NCBI RefSeq assembly: GCF_028009165.1
Contig: NW_026611618.1
Coordinates: 1,612,001 to 1,676,000, forward strand
Length of the DNA stretch: 64,000 bases
Reading direction: 5' to 3'
Source: Akanthomyces muscarius
Taxonomy: Eukaryota > Ascomycota > Sordariomycetes > Hypocreales > Cordycipitaceae
The notes under the pieces were generated by a model. The model was not told the DNA's origin. It did no database searches and saw nothing but the letters and a program-made list of their open reading frames with translations. The translations under genes and the position numbers were made by a program. Positions 45,657-58,924 of this stretch are shown in pieces (position 1 is the first letter of the stretch; each line of letters begins with the position of its first letter).

Positions 45657-46839
45657 GTAAGACGCAAGCCGGCACCTCGCTCGGGCTGCATCTGGAGTCC
45701 AATACTCGACTCCATCGACTGCGCATGGAGACTGAAGCCCCCCAAAAGCAAGAAAAGAGTACCATGTACGCTTATACAGGTCATTCGTTCCAAGATACTT
45801 GCCATGCTTCGGAGAGCATGGCGGAGGTACGGCGACAATGGTGTTCGTTGTCCTCGAACAGATGGCCAGGGGCACAATATAGCCATTAGACAAATAGGGC
45901 GCCATCCAACAGCCCAGATCTATTGTGCATACCAGTCTACAAGTAGTAAACTTGATCTGCCTGGCTTTGGAGCTGACGCAGCCTGCGCCTCTGAGCAATG
46001 ACCTCTCCTAGGAGGACCAATTGACACTACACAACCGTCTTCCTGCCACTGGGTATAACTATGTTCCAGAGCAATGTTAAAGTATGAAGGCGTCAGTAGC
46101 TCCCTGTGGCTTGTCTCAATCAACGACATTCGCCTGTACTGGGTACCTGACATCCCAACGACAAGACAACCAAGCTCCTTCTAGTAAATGCAGCCCTGTC
46201 TGGGATCACTGCCTTTTTGACACCCGCCGCATCGACAGTCGTCCGACTCTCGAGTTCAAGAAACACAAAACCTTACAAGGTCAGCTCATGAAAACTTCTC
46301 CTCCGATACGCTGCTCATTTGCGGACAATTATTACTCCCTCGCGGGGTCTCATCCCCATTCGCTTCGCGCGCCTGCACTGTAAAATCCCCAAAGCCACTT
46401 CCAAGTTTATGCCTGCTAAATCTGGAACACCAAAAGGGCTCGAATCTACAAAAAAGCAAAAGGAAAAATAAGAAGAAGGAAAAAAAATCTACGGCGTGGG
46501 ATCTGGATCAGGGGGGAGACAAGCTCCGATCGCAGCCATCGATGGAGCAGACAGCCAACAGCGAACATGATTGGCAACGATGGCCTTGGGCCGTTCATCC
46601 CTTCTTTTTGACGGGAGTGAAAACGACATCGAGATGTTTGAGAAAGAAAAGCAACAAGCCACAATCAGAGTGCTGCGATGTCTCAGCGCCCCAACGTTTT
46701 TCCCCAAAAAACATTACCGGGGCCATGGTTGACTTGTGCGACACCAAACTCCGCCAATCTGTCACTTGGAAGCGCTCGTTCCTCGCCGAGTTACTGTTAC
46801 ATCTTTGTTCGTAACTTTTTTTTGTCTCTGGTTTTTGCG

Positions 46840-46873
<34 letters not shown>

Positions 46874-49800
46874 TTGCTTGGGCTTTGCTACTCGGTCATA
46901 ACTGAGACAGTGACATGCTCCCTTGCCAAACGTCGTACGTGCTTTGGACCCTTTCTTGGGACGAAACGAAACAGTGTCAAAGCACTCGCAGTCGGCATCC
47001 ATTCTAGAGACGGTGGGCAAGGGAACCTTTGCCACACCGATGTTGGCACGAGCGTATTGCTTGGTATTTCCGGGTATTTGACATGTATCCGTACATGGAT
47101 CTGTATTCCTTGCACGCTCTCGAGCCATCTTTTTTTCCGGGGAGAAAGACGTGCCGATGGCGTTGTCTCGCAGCCTTTGCTGGCGCCATTGACTTGCGCG
47201 TCTCGGCCATGTCTGTATGCTTCACGTGGCCAACTCGCTATGCGGCAGCTGGTCCTGAGCGCCTGCGGAGGAGCGTCTCATTTCCACGGCGCTGGGACCG
47301 CAGGAGGCCAGAGGCGGCCACCTGCATTTCCGTGGCACCCGCGAGCAAGTGTCTGGCTCACTTCGCTCACCCGTGCATCTCTTTGTTTCTTTTCCGCCAG
47401 GAACATCATAACCGGGCTGATGGGACAATCCTCCCTCGACGAGAGCATTATACGGTGTAGTGCTCTCCTTGATTTGGCTAGCGCGAGACCTGATCAAGAC
47501 CTTGTGGATTCTACGGCTGGGCATGGATAGAAACTGGACCTCTCTCTCTGTGAGCAGGACAGCTGCCCGCTGGATAATAATGGAGCGTCCACCGGGCGGG
47601 CTGGGAGCAGCCGGAATCGGCGGCCCGTTGCTGCAGAATGCGCAATGCATTGGAGTTACCAGGCTAGCTTATTAGAATATGACGAGATGTACGACGCACC
47701 ACGTCTGCATGCCGCTGGTGCCCCCCGCCCGCAGTCGTGTTGGGCATCAAAGTTCGGCATGTACGAGTAGCCACCGGCTGCCACGCGCGCCACCAATAAG
47801 CAGACCAGGCTTGGTGCGTTGAGTGACCGCCACGTCGATTGACCGAGTTTTGCAGAGACCGCTGTTGCAGCCAGCCCCCAAAAATATGTACTCGCTGACG
47901 GGGTACCCGCACCGTAGCCTGGGAGCGACGCGGCTGTTCATCCTGCCGGCTCTTTGGCTCGTCAGTCCACTGCAGCGAAATGATCTACTCCGTGCTGACA
48001 ATCCGATTCCGCGACAATGGCGTGGGACGCCATGTCTGTTTCAGCAATGCTTGCGGCGCTGCCGATTTCCATAGATCAAGCCGCCGTTCAACGTGGTTTG
48101 TTTGCTCATGCACTTGTGTACTTGGCTGACAGCGGTGTGCAAAGCTGGCTACCTTAATCTGTACGTCGGTACAAGGCAGCCCATCTGGGGTGCCAGAACG
48201 GTTGATGGGCCTTGTCCCGCCCGCTGCCAGGGTTCGTGGCGCCTGCATGAACCAGGGCGATGGACGACCAGTATTTGACATCCTCCCCCCAGTGCGCAGA
48301 ATATCGGGAGAGGGCCCAGCAGCCGCTAGCAATGCATGCCATATGTACGTTGTCCTGTGCTAGGCAGTTTGGGACGACCTGGAGCCGGCACATCTGACCT
48401 GCGGTGATCTGTTTCTGTCCGCACCCTTGTCAGCGGCTATGCAGGAATCAGCAGGATACACCCAACAGCGCCGCCAATTGTTGGACCACGTAGCTCATTC
48501 TTACGCTAAAAAGCTCCGCCTGATATGACTTGTGGCAGGCCGCCAAACCCTTCTTACATTTCGAGTCTTCCCCTTCACGCGCCTGGCCTAGGGCCGGACA
48601 GCGGAAGTTGATCCGGGGTGAATGTTGCGCAATTAGCAGCGATACGGCCAATTGCTGCTGTATTTACCAGTATCTGACCCAATCACGGGTTCGCTCCTAG
48701 GCCATTATGATTAGCCTGCCAGGGTTCGGCGCAAACCCCAGCCCATTAATAGAATTCTTGGGGGCGAGGATAAGAGAGTAGTGAATGCTCGAGCCCTTCC
48801 AGCTGTGAACACGGAAGCGACGGAAGATCAATCCTCCAGCCTTGTCAGGCCTGCCACGCGTGCATAGTCAAGATTGGCAAAGAGCCGACAACTTTTGGCT
48901 CGTATCGACATGTCGCTTGGCGCTCAGTTGTCAATTTACAAATTGGCAATCCCGCCGACAGATTTGGCCGCAGACCATGAATCCGGGAACAATGGAATTG
49001 TTCCTTGTTAGCACCCATCCGTTTGGAAAGCTAGTCTGGTGTTATCCGCAGCCACGGCCCGCAGGTACATCTAGCCACTCAACTAACGTTAGTCAACCTA
49101 GACCAGGAAAATGGTTCACATTGGAGCGTCACGCTGTCATTCTCCACTGCTGTGGAGTGACTCTTCTTCACCTTAGCAGACCTCCACCATGAAATCACGG
49201 AAGCACAGCTGCTGCTAGGTGTAATTAAACGTGTACCCATACCTTGCAATGGAAGCGTGACCCAAGTGTTCTGTAATTTATGTGCTTTCGTGCAGCAATA
49301 CCCTGGCACCAGAAAAAACGGTTGTACGTGCGTTCGGCGGGTCTGCGCGGAGCAAATCACACCACAGCCGCACAACCCATCATTTGCAGCATCGCAAATC
49401 CACAAATAAAACATGGCAATTCAACTGGAAACCGAAACGAGCCAGTTCTGCCTTGGCGTGTTTTGTTTGGTAATAATGCTCCACTCGAAGAATCTTCTCT
49501 GCGTCTTCCAGACGTTGGCCTCTCAGCGAGTGATGTCGAGAGCTGGGGATGCAATGATTGAAGTGGCGCCACATCCTTGAAAGGCTCGGCTGGTCAAGGA
49601 AGCGAGTTTCTTGTTTCCAGTCGCATCTTGCTGTCGCATCTTGCTTGGTGTCTCTGATATGAATCAGGCTATGCTATCCGTACACACCAATTCGAATTCC
49701 ACTGCTGCAAGGCCAACAGCTTACCGTCTAAGGCGCAGGCCGGCGCCGTAGCAGCGTTGCGAAATTAGCTGCAGGGCTAGATCTCACATGCATCCCTGCC

Positions 49801-49896
49801 AATTGAGATGACGGGCCACAACAGAATGACGAGATTGGGATGTTAACGACGCCAGACCTTCGTACTGTTGGACGAGTACTACTGGGTGTGATGGGT
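45657..49896. other. 4.2-kb interval without recognisable genes
   Basis: Open frames exist on both strands, the longest about 260 codons (46736-47530). That one runs through a T29 tract (46842-46870), giving poly-Phe, and has no motif. I see no transposase, RNA gene or splice-consistent gene. Confidence 0.55.
46842..46870. repeat. Poly-T tract (29 T)
   Basis: Uninterrupted run of 29 T, preceded by TTGCGTC as at 31237-31264. Confidence 0.95.
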
Positions 49897-51127
49897 AAGT
49901 TTAACACCCCTGCATGTACTGTATTGAAGCTATTCCTAATTAGAATTTAGTGTGCATGCCGTCAGCCTTGATAACTGCCTCCATCCTCTCTGGCATCGAG
50001 GCTAAGAGGCCCTGTAGGAATTCCTCTGGGAGTGCCTCCCAGGCCTCATTAACATAAATACGAAGCTTATCATAGGAGGTATTTGACTCATAGCCCCAGC
50101 GATCCTCAATATAATCCTTCATCTAATTCCAGCAGCTCTCTATTGGGTTGAGATCAGGGCTAAAAGGAGGCTAAACTAGGGGCTTAATTCCTCTCTTAGA
50201 TAGGTCTTTTAACACCTCTTTTGACGTGTGAGAGGTAGCGCCATCTTGTATTAGGACCAGCCTCTTTCCCTCGCCTTGTTGAAGCTGTATCTAGCCGTGG
50301 ATAAGAGGAACTGTGTGGTCTGCGTACGATTCAGCATTAATACTGCCCTAATCTTTCTCCTAGAAGAGGCCAGGGCCCTTCCGGGAACTAGCAAAGCAGC
50401 CCCAGAACATCCATCCCTTCTTCCGTTGGAATCGCTCCTCAATACAGGTTGGTTTATATTCCTCGCCAGCTCTTCTGGTCACGAGGACCCGGCGATGTGT
50501 GCCGCCAGACACCCACGTCTCGTCAGTCCAGAGGATTTGGCTCTATTGATCAATTGACTAGCCCTTATGCGCCTCGGCGAAGGCGAGCCTCTTAACTCTA
50601 TTGGCCTCTGAGATAGGGGGCTTCCGGCGAGCAACCCGGCGCCGAAAGCCCTGCCGTTAGAGCATTCGTTTGATAACCCACTGGCTAAATCGGCCCTTAA
50701 AGAGCCGCATAGAGAGCTCTAGATAGCTCATCCGCCGGGTCGCTTTTAACCTCATCACGTATATAACCAGCTGGTCTATCTGGTTATTCGTCATCTCAAG
50801 AGGTCTTCCGGATCGATGCTTTAGTGTTGGACTGCTAGCGCGTACTGAGTACTTGACTTGTGCCACAGAATAGCCTGTAATATGGCTTATTTTGGCTGGT
50901 TGGAGGGCGCCATCGAAGTATAGGGTACGTATACGGCGTCGTTCGACCTCTGTGACGTGTTTAGTGGTCTTGCCTGGTGTGCGAGTCATTGTTAGAGGTC
51001 TTGATAGCTGCTTGATAGTAGGAATTTCAAGAAAAAAGGAGGCATACATATAAATTTGTATATGGGGAGACTAAAGCTTAAAAAAGCCTAGCGTCAAAAA
51101 GAGGTACCTGGCAGGGGTATAAAACTT
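49897..51127 (-). mobile_element. Tc1/mariner-type DNA transposon, inactivated (about 1.23 kb)
   Basis: Imperfect inverted ends of about 24 bp flank the element: AAGTTT...ACCCCTGC at 49897-49919 and its inverted counterpart at 51104-51127. Between them is a Tc1-family transposase on the minus strand. No target-site duplication is evident. Size and gene content match fungal Tc1-like elements. Confidence 0.85.
49940..50989 (-). pseudogene. Tc1/mariner transposase pseudogene (HTH + DDE_3)
   Basis: The frame starts at ATG 50989 (MTRTPGKTTKHVTEVERRR), followed by a helix-turn-helix region with LKHRSGRPLEMTNNQ. All three catalytic acidic residues survive: Asp in ILWTDETWVSGG, Asp in LIQDGATSHT and Glu in SPDLNPIES. 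The frame ends EAVIKADGMHTKF-stop. It is interrupted by at least seven TAG codons and one TAA. The TAGs sit where Trp is normal for the family, for example in KG-W-SIDQ-W-SQILW, GLF-W-EKD-W-GSIN, LV-W-PPFSPD and CWN-W-MKDYI. I find no frameshift, so point mutation alone destroyed it. Confidence 0.9.
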
Positions 51128-54100
51128 TCGCCTCGTACCCAGTAAGTATGCCCGTGGTGCGCTAGTCGAGCCAGGTTTTAATATTAGAATCAGTCTTGAG
51201 ATTGGTTGTGAGTCGAAAACGTCCTCGATTCCTTGTCGATCTGTCCACGCCTCATTTAAAACCTTTCATTTCCTGGGGTCTCCAATCACAGGGCCCGGTT
51301 CCCTGTCACAGAGTGCCGTTGGCTGAGGAGGCGCCACGATATTCAAGCTGCTCGTCATTTCTTACCCTAGTCGGTCATTTAGATCCTGGTTCGTAGACGT
51401 TGGCGCCGGAGGGACCGCACGGCGTTCCATCGGGATAACCCAGTAAAGACGCGCCGACAGCAATGATCAGACTACGGACAGAGCACACGATGCCGCAGAG
51501 ATGCAAGACCAAATCTGCTGCTGATGTTGGCAAACAGTGGCCAGTCCCCGCGCAGCAGTGCCCGGTGGCCTGTGCAAAAGGCTAGCGCCCTTGGGTCAAC
51601 CTGCCCAAGTACATCAGGTGGTCTGGTGCAGATATATCGCCTTGTTGGACCAGTTCTCGAACAAAGCCAGGATTCAGTTGCTGCAATTAAACCTGTGAAA
51701 CTGTGGCAGACAGAGATGGCGTCCAATGACGTGCATCAAAAAGTTACTGGGCCTGTCCCTAGCAACGTGCGTGTTTGCCGTGTTGGCCAGGGTACAGGTA
51801 AACATCAGATTTGGACTGATGATGCTTGCTCAGCTGGGGACAGCACCCTGTCAAAGTTGATGTTATGTGGTCTGATCCCCGTCCGAGTATGAGTAGAGTT
51901 CTGCTGAAATACGAGGTACAAGTGTTTCTGCCTGATCCAGTGGCGCACAAGGGTTTCGTGGTGTAGAAAATGTACCATATGTAGCCATTGCGAAAGTGAA
52001 TGCACAGCAAGGTCAATTCCGTGCATGGAGCCATCCAAGCCCTGACCATTGATGAGCTGCAGCAGCAGGCTGAATCGCTGTTGTCGTCTCTCGATCCTTG
52101 GTCTACAAGGTTAACCAGTACTAGCCGCACGAAGCACCGAGCTACTAAGGAAGAGCAGATAGGTGCAAAAGATTACCACGTAGCCAAGAAACGGGCCAGT
52201 GCTTGGACCAACTTGCCAGCCACCCACATGGCCTCCCAGTTTTTTCGGGATGAGTCCATCACGCATGGGGTAAAACTTGGTCACATTGTGTGCATCCAGC
52301 CATGTCACCCGCCAACGACCTTGCATACTATTACCGTATTCACCATCGGGGCCCTGTGCTCCATTTGCATCTTGCATAGCGGTAGGCGACCAGAGCGGTC
52401 CAGCTTGTCGAGCTAGCAAATAGACGACTGTGTTGGCCATGTTCACGGCCAAGGTCGGGTATTCAATCTGGCTCACGCCGAGATAGCCTGGGCTAAGGAT
52501 CGCCGAACGCAAACAATGGAGCTGATGCTCGGTTGAGGGCCCGCACAGCAAAAGGAATCAAACGTGGCAAGTCAACGAGCTGGATAGTAGTTGGATAGAC
52601 AAGCTTGACGCCTTGACGGGTCACAAAGTTGGAGCAGACAATGAGCACTGGCCGACCCACGTCTCCTCTTCTCTCTTTGGCACATAGCTTTCTTTTTTGG
52701 GGTTCTGTGTTGCGCTTTTCGGATGCATTGAAGAGCGGGGAGCGGCCGACTTGCAGGGGTCAATCCACCCTCTTGCAGAGGTTGGCGAGCCTTGAGGTAG
52801 TTTGGGTGGGAGTGCGCAAGTGCGTTCCCGACCCAGTGGGTAGGTTTTGGGCTCCAACGCCACACCACCCAGGCCGCAACAGCGCTAGCGAGCTTATTGG
52901 AGTTGACTCGAGGCGTTGAAGCCGGGGTGCTGACAATCGAGTCGGGCGCGGTGTGCAGAGCAGAGACGATGGCGGTGGAGGGCGTGTTGAGGTTGCAGCA
53001 GACGAGACAGGGCGTGTCGGAAACCGTCGACGGGTCATTCGCTGCGGGTGCCAGTTCTTGTCAAGGTTGAACAGTACATTGATCTCGGGCTGCGTCATGC
53101 ATGCAAATACGGGCATACTCGCAAGTCAGTTTTTATTTGTGACGTGCCAATGGCAGGGCGGATGACGATTGTTGGTGGTGGTGTTGCATTTGCGAGCGTT
53201 TGTACCTTGCTTTGCCCTGGAGCTGACAATGCCAAATCTGTCGAGTGGCTTGCTTGCCAGAATACTGATGGGAGACAAGCGGACGGTGATTGGACATACT
53301 GTCTGTGCATGAGTGAGCGGTACAGAGAAACAGAGTATCTGTAGGACAATGAAGTACTTGCCTTGGTTGTCTAATAAGGAGCCGTGTCACAGCAACGCAT
53401 CAAGCCCAAGCACCCCAGCTACCCAAGCAAGCTTGGTGGCATCATGGCATCGCAGCTGCAGCCACAACACCGAGCTGCGAGCAGCAAACCAATTGGTGAC
53501 TACCACCAGGCATGTAACGATATGTGCAGCAACAGTGAGATCGCCACGCAGCGAAGTGGCTTGGATGCAAGTGTTGTGTTGTTAGTTGGGCATCGTGCAT
53601 GGATGCCACACTGGATGGGATAGTCAGGCTGAGGGGGAAGGATGCGGTGGTATATTGATGTAGCACGCTTTTTTGTCCGTGAAACGATTGCACGTATTGA
53701 CAAGTAGCTTCCTGATGCAGCTAACATTATGCTGCTGATGATAGAAGATGGCTTGCCGCAGTGTTTGCTGCACAAGTAGAGTCTGTCTCTGTGGTACGAG
53801 CTGAGGAGGTAACTACCCCCTCCGCCCAGTGGCAGCGCGACGAGACAGAGCTACTGACACCAGTAGAGCAACGCCAGATGTCAACGTACCTAGCTCGTCC
53901 AGTCCGCTGGGAATTGGCTGCAGGCCTAGTCATGAATGGTAGGCTGCATGTAGCAGATAATAGAAAAATGATGTTCAAATCAACTTGCTACCTTGGCTTG
54001 GCCTGGGCCGCAACGGGCAATGGGCAGCTCATTCTTTACAGCAGACCACCGCCTAAGCATTTACCGGGCGGCATGTTTTAGGGGTGCTTTAGCGCTGCAT

Positions 54101-56225
54101 TAGGGCCCTTTGGCGGAGAGTCCAGCGCACGACAGCAGCTCTCGTGCCGTTCTCTCGGAGCCCTCTGCAGCCAGCAGCCAGTGACCAGCAGCCAGCAGAA
54201 CGCCCAGACCCAGCGGCATGGACCCGGCCAGCGCTCCGTTCCTACCTCTGTCTACCTCAGGCAGAAGTCCCCACCATCAAGACTCAAAAGACACGCCAAA
54301 AAACATCCCGGCCAGCCTCATTGCTACACTCTTTGACACTGCTCGTACTAACTAGCAAAGACACTGGCAGTCAAGCAGCCAAATCTTCTCGCCCTTGGCT
54401 ACACCTACCATTCACGTCCCCTCCTGGCACGCTAGCAACTACCAGTGGGCGCTAGCTGTCTAGCCTGCCCCCTCCATTTACCTCTTCCAGCACCACGGCT
54501 CCTCCCATTGTCCACCGCCTCGCCTGCTTTTGTGCCTAATCTTTGGGTCGACGCTTGCCACAGCCCAGCCGCTGCGCGCTATGGTCCAGACTGCCCCGTC
54601 CAACAAAGCCACCAAGTATTCGCGAGGCTCACGTCCATCGTCTCGGGTCGCTTCCGCCGTCCTCCAATCCTGACTAGTCACTATCCAGCATGACAGAGAG
54701 CACACCTTTGCTACGACTGTGCCCGAATGGGCTGCTCCGGCGGACCCATCGCCTTTCTTCTCGCCAACCTTTGCTTTGCCTCGCTACTCGGAACTGCCTG
54801 CTTGCCAGTTGCCAGCGTGTCCCATCCCTTCTGCTGACCCGATGCCGCTGCCATCGGAGACAGCGAAAAGACAGACACCGAAAAAAAGAAATATGCCTGC
54901 CCAAGCTCCAACTTGCATCTCTAGCTTAACCACCCGAACGGGTCAGCTCGATCGGCGCCGTATCGCTTCCAATGCTACCAAGCATGGGTGTCTCTCCTGC
55001 ACCATGAATGATCATTCCTTTTGCCCTCACGTGTATTCTCGTTATTACCAGTAGCTTCTCGACAATTTGGTCGCTGCCAACGGTACTTGCTCAGGTCTGA
55101 TACCATGTCCTACTTACTTGACATGGGTCGCCGGTTCGCCCTGCTAGGAGGGGGGGGGGGGGGGGGGGGCTGTGGAGGGGTGTGTGGGCGTATGAGTGTG
55201 TACGGAGTACAAGCGCATGTATGTACTCTATTGTACTCCATGTACCTACCGTATGGGCCACGACCCTCCATGTTGCGCTAACCATTCTCTGCTCTCGTGG
55301 TGATGAGATCAGTCGCTGCTTGACAAGCCATTATCCCTACCCCTGTTCTGCGGGCTTCTGTGTTGGAGAAAGTTGCAGACCCATGTCCCAAATTGATCCT
55401 GGCCGCCCTGTTTCCTCTTCCAAAAGAAGCATGCTGCCAAACACATTCTCTTCTTTTGTCCTTTCCTTCTCTTGACTGTTGCTACGCATAATCCGTGAAC
55501 CTGGGGTTTTGATTTTTACACCGACTGGCTTGGATATCTACTGCCTGGTATCTCTCTTTCGTTTTGACCGTCACAAGCTATATGACTAGGCTGTTACTGG
55601 TGAAAAGGCTGGCATAGACGATCTGGCCAACGTTGGCACTCAACTCACCATTGGAGCGCCGCGTTAGCCTGTATTTCTTCCTGCTGTCCCGTTCTATTAT
55701 ATGGTCCGCCCTCCCCTCCTCCGCCCAGCCGCTCTACCACTTCAAGTTTCTAGAATCACACTTGTGATTTTCCGTCTGCTGAAAGTAAGTTGAACCTTGA
55801 AATCATCATCGCGCCTTTTGGGATCTTGCAAGCACCACCTCCCATGCTTGTCCGCCACTGATTGGACTCTGGCAACCAAGCGGCCGTAGACGCCATATGC
55901 GTCTTGGTACAAGCAATGAAGCACAGGAATACTAACCGCAAGGTAGCCTATTGTGGCAGTCTATCTCTTAGACAAATTCGACATTGCACAAGTCTGTTTC
56001 CGCATCTACACAGCTTCTTTTGATATTCGATACTTGAGCCACAGCCTTTGCTTTCACCAGCACCACTCGCAGATTGACAATACCACGCGCCCTTATTTTT
56101 TCAATCCGTCAATCGCTATACATTACGCTATCCCAAAATTGGCATTATATTGACGAAGATCTGAGCAGATTCGACTGCTTATTGGTTCCAACGTCAGAGG
56201 CACGAGCGTAGACGCCACTGCCTAG
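51128..56225. other. 5.1-kb gene-poor interval
   Basis: No ORF I can assign. Small frames such as 53761-54081 (106 aa) lack motifs. Pyrimidine-rich sequence from about 54100 to 55700, with several short ATG-initiated frames, may be a long leader or upstream exons of the bZIP gene. A G20 homopolymer lies at 55150-55169. Confidence 0.5.
55150..55169. repeat. Poly-G tract (20 G)
   Basis: Uninterrupted run of 20 G within a G-rich stretch (GAGGAG...CTGTGGAGGGG). Confidence 0.93.
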
Positions 56226-58217
56226 GTACCGAAAAGCAGTCACCACCCCAAATCGCCTATCCAAATCACTGGGACTCTTTGGGTGTACAACCCGAGCCAG
56301 TCCCAAGCCGCCACGGACATTCTGGCGAACTCAGGATCCAGCCTGTGGCAACAGGCACCGCCCGTGAACCGGAGTCCTGGCAGTGCTGCGGCTCCCGATT
56401 CTTCAACTTCAACCACACCCACCTCGCCCAGAACACCGGTCACGCCTCCTTGGCCTAATAAACAGCTCGATCCCGAAACATCGCCAAGGAGCTCTGCCGT
56501 CCGGGATTTGATAGCATTCTCACAGAGTCAATGTGCGTACGCTAACGGCCCGACAAACGCAGGACATCAAGTCTCGATGTCACAGAAGGGGCATGCGGCT
56601 CTTCCTGCTTCGCATCCATCGGTGACATCCCCCGTCAAGTTTGAACAAGTCTCTCCTCACACTCGCTCGATACAACCCAACCACCAAGATGCACTTCACA
56701 GCCACGGCGAGATGGTGGGAAACGGTCAACTACCGGCGCCCGCCAAAGGTAAAAGCCTGGGAATGTACAGCATCTTGAACCCGGCCGGGTCGCCAGCGGG
56801 TGCTCGCGAGGCAGAGGCGGGAGGTCAGCAGTGGGAAAATTCGGAACACCGCGTTGGAGGACATGCCTCAGCACTGTCTGGAGGAAATGCTCATGGAGAA
56901 TTGGTATCTGCGTCTCTACCAGGCACGCCGGGAGCAGGTAGCATGACTACCCAATCCGGCCGGCCAGCAACAGCCGCAATGTTTTATCCAACCGCGAACC
57001 AGAGAAATCTGCAGAGTCCCGAAGCGACTGAGAGCAACACGCGTCACGAGATCCATGCACGACCACCGCAGCCTCACCCAATTGCTGGGTCTAAACGGCC
57101 ATTTTCATACACAGGCGATGGGTCTCTGGAACTTAAACTTCCGCCGCATAGCCACCATCACCCGTCAAACAGCCTTCCAAATGCGAGTACCATAGCATCA
57201 CCCGTAAATGCTGCAGCGCAGCCAGTCCGACACATGGAGGGGCGGCATCAGGTACCTGGCGCAGCGTCTCAGACAGACTACCAGCGGCACTCGGAAGCAC
57301 CGCGTTATCCTCATCTGCAGTCTAATTATCATCAAGGCCATCAAGCGTCGCCTCGCGCTCCTCCACAACCGACTACAGCTACTACCGAAGGCGGAGCAGC
57401 ATGGCCAGAAATGATGCGTCGACCGGGGATGGGGGGCTCTATTCTCAACACTGACGGCCAGCAAGCCTATATGACCTTACCGGGAAGCGATGTACCGATT
57501 CCTGTCCAAGTTGATTATTCCCAGGCGTCCAAGAAAGCTGACGAGAAACGCCAGCGCAACGCCAAAGCCTCCACTCGGCATCGAAGGAAAAAGAAAAACC
57601 TACAGGAAGAGAATATTCGCATGCTGCAGGACCTCAAAGATGACCAAGAGGCAATGGCTGATCAAATCGAGTCTCTGACACGCCAGCGTGACTTTTATCG
57701 CGAGGAGCGAAACCGCCTCAGAGATGTTGTGCTCCGCACACCCGCCATAAGCCAGCATGCCTCCGGTCCTCCGAGCCCGATTTCTACGAGGAGCGTCAAC
57801 TCCTACGCCGATCACAGCCCTTTGGGCAGCCAGCCACGGCTGCTGCATACGCCGTCCCAGGGCTATCGCAGCGAGTCATCGTCTGTCGAGCGGCCAGCGC
57901 AGCGACGGAGAACCGACGATCGCCCAGAATACTCAGTCAATTACTCTACACAGCCAGGACCTCCACCTACGACGCTGCCTCCTCTGCAAGTCCACCCTCA
58001 GGGTATGCCCCCTCGGCCAATGACGGCTCTCCCGACTACACACCAAGAGAGACTTCCGCCACTGAGGGCCATTGATGGACCGCCTTCCCACGAGATCCAT
58101 CCCGGACATGCTACACACGAAAGGGACTTGGCTACAGGGGAATGGCGACTCACGCAGCCAAAGCCCTACGAGACTGGCTGGGCTACGCCTCGAAATCTGG
58201 ACAGCCACCAACGATGA
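56226..58217 (+). CDS. Atypical bZIP transcription factor (5' exon not located)
   Basis: The frame is open from just after a TAG at 56223-56225 and ends at 58217 (about 660 codons). There is no in-frame ATG before 56578, yet the sequence upstream of it ([20 protein letters not shown]) looks genuinely coding. A short first exon probably lies further left, with an acceptor around 56225-56240. Most of the protein is disordered and rich in Pro, Ser, Gln and His. The DNA-binding part is [24 protein letters not shown] at about residues 417-440 (counted from codon 56283). A leucine-zipper-like helix follows, with [24 protein letters not shown] then [17 protein letters not shown]. The basic region has His where most bZIPs have Ser or Cys (N-x2-A-S-x2-H-R). 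I recall similar fungal bZIP proteins with a DFYR-ER tail, but cannot name the orthologue. Confidence 0.85.
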   Translation, partial: VPKSSHHPKSPIQITGTLWVYNPSQSQAATDILANSGSSLWQQAPPVNRSPGSAAAPDSSTSTTPTSPRTPVTPPWPNKQLDPETSPRSSAVRDLIAFSQSQCAYANGPTNAGHQVSMSQKGHAALPASHPSVTSPVKFEQVSPHTRSIQPNHQDALHSHGEMVGNGQLPAPAKGKSLGMYSILNPAGSPAGAREAEAGGQQWENSEHRVGGHASALSGGNAHGELVSASLPGTPGAGSMTTQSGRPATAAMFYPTANQRNLQSPEATESNTRHEIHARPPQPHPIAGSKRPFSYTGDGSLELKLPPHSHHHPSNSLPNASTIASPVNAAAQPVRHMEGRHQVPGAASQTDYQRHSEAPRYPHLQSNYHQGHQASPRAPPQPTTATTEGGAAWPEMMRRPGMGGSILNTDGQQAYMTLPGSDVPIPVQVDYSQASKKADEKRQRNAKASTRHRRKKKNLQEENIRMLQDLKDDQEAMADQIESLTRQRDFYREERNRLRDVVLRTPAISQHASGPPSPISTRSVNSYADHSPLGSQPRLLHTPSQGYRSESSSVERPAQRRRTDDRPEYSVNYSTQPGPPPTTLPPLQVHPQGMPPRPMTALPTTHQERLPPLRAIDGPPSHEIHPGHATHERDLATGEWRLTQPKPYETGWATPRNLDSHQR

Positions 58218-58893
58218 CGACATTTCACTGCCAGTTCTACCACAATTTTGACATGGACACTTTCACCACCTGCCCATTGTCACCGCGCTTTTTTTACACG
58301 ATAATACTACTGACGTATACAAAAATTATTTAATTTACGAACCCCTTCATTCCTCTATTCCTAAGCATCATTGTATAATCGGGCGGGCTTCTTTGCTACA
58401 AAGAGCAGGGATACAGAGTTTATTTGTCGGGCAACCGACTCGCAGACTGCATTGGCAACTGCGAGAGATATTTTTATTGTCTTGTGGCTTTTTATTTCCT
58501 GGACTTTTATCTATTCCTTTGTTTTTTGTTTGAAAGTTTCTTTTCTGCGAAATGCATTTTTGGCCGCGCTGGAGTTAAAAAATAACTATGGCTACAAAGG
58601 CGGAACACTCCGAAACTGAGACGGCAAGAGGGCAAGCCTCACTCTTCAAAGTACTTGTTACTACACCGAGATTGGTGTTTATTTGTTTTCTGAATACTGT
58701 TTGATTTTTGACCATGTTTTTAGTGGCGGCCAACCACTGCCAGAAGCCAACACTACACTAGGCTTTTGCGCACGTTTGGAATACATATACCCGATGGAAT
58801 TTGGAGCATGGCTTTGTGTTTTCATAGCGAGCGAGGATACCGTGAGAGATTATATTACAGATTGATACATTGGCAAGATTGACAAAAACCCTC

Positions 58894-58924
<31 letters not shown>

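Noticed and set aside
46736..47530. 264-codon plus-strand frame starting upstream of the T29 tract
   Set aside because: It includes a poly-Phe run from the homopolymer, shows no family-like pattern, and other frames over it are equally open.
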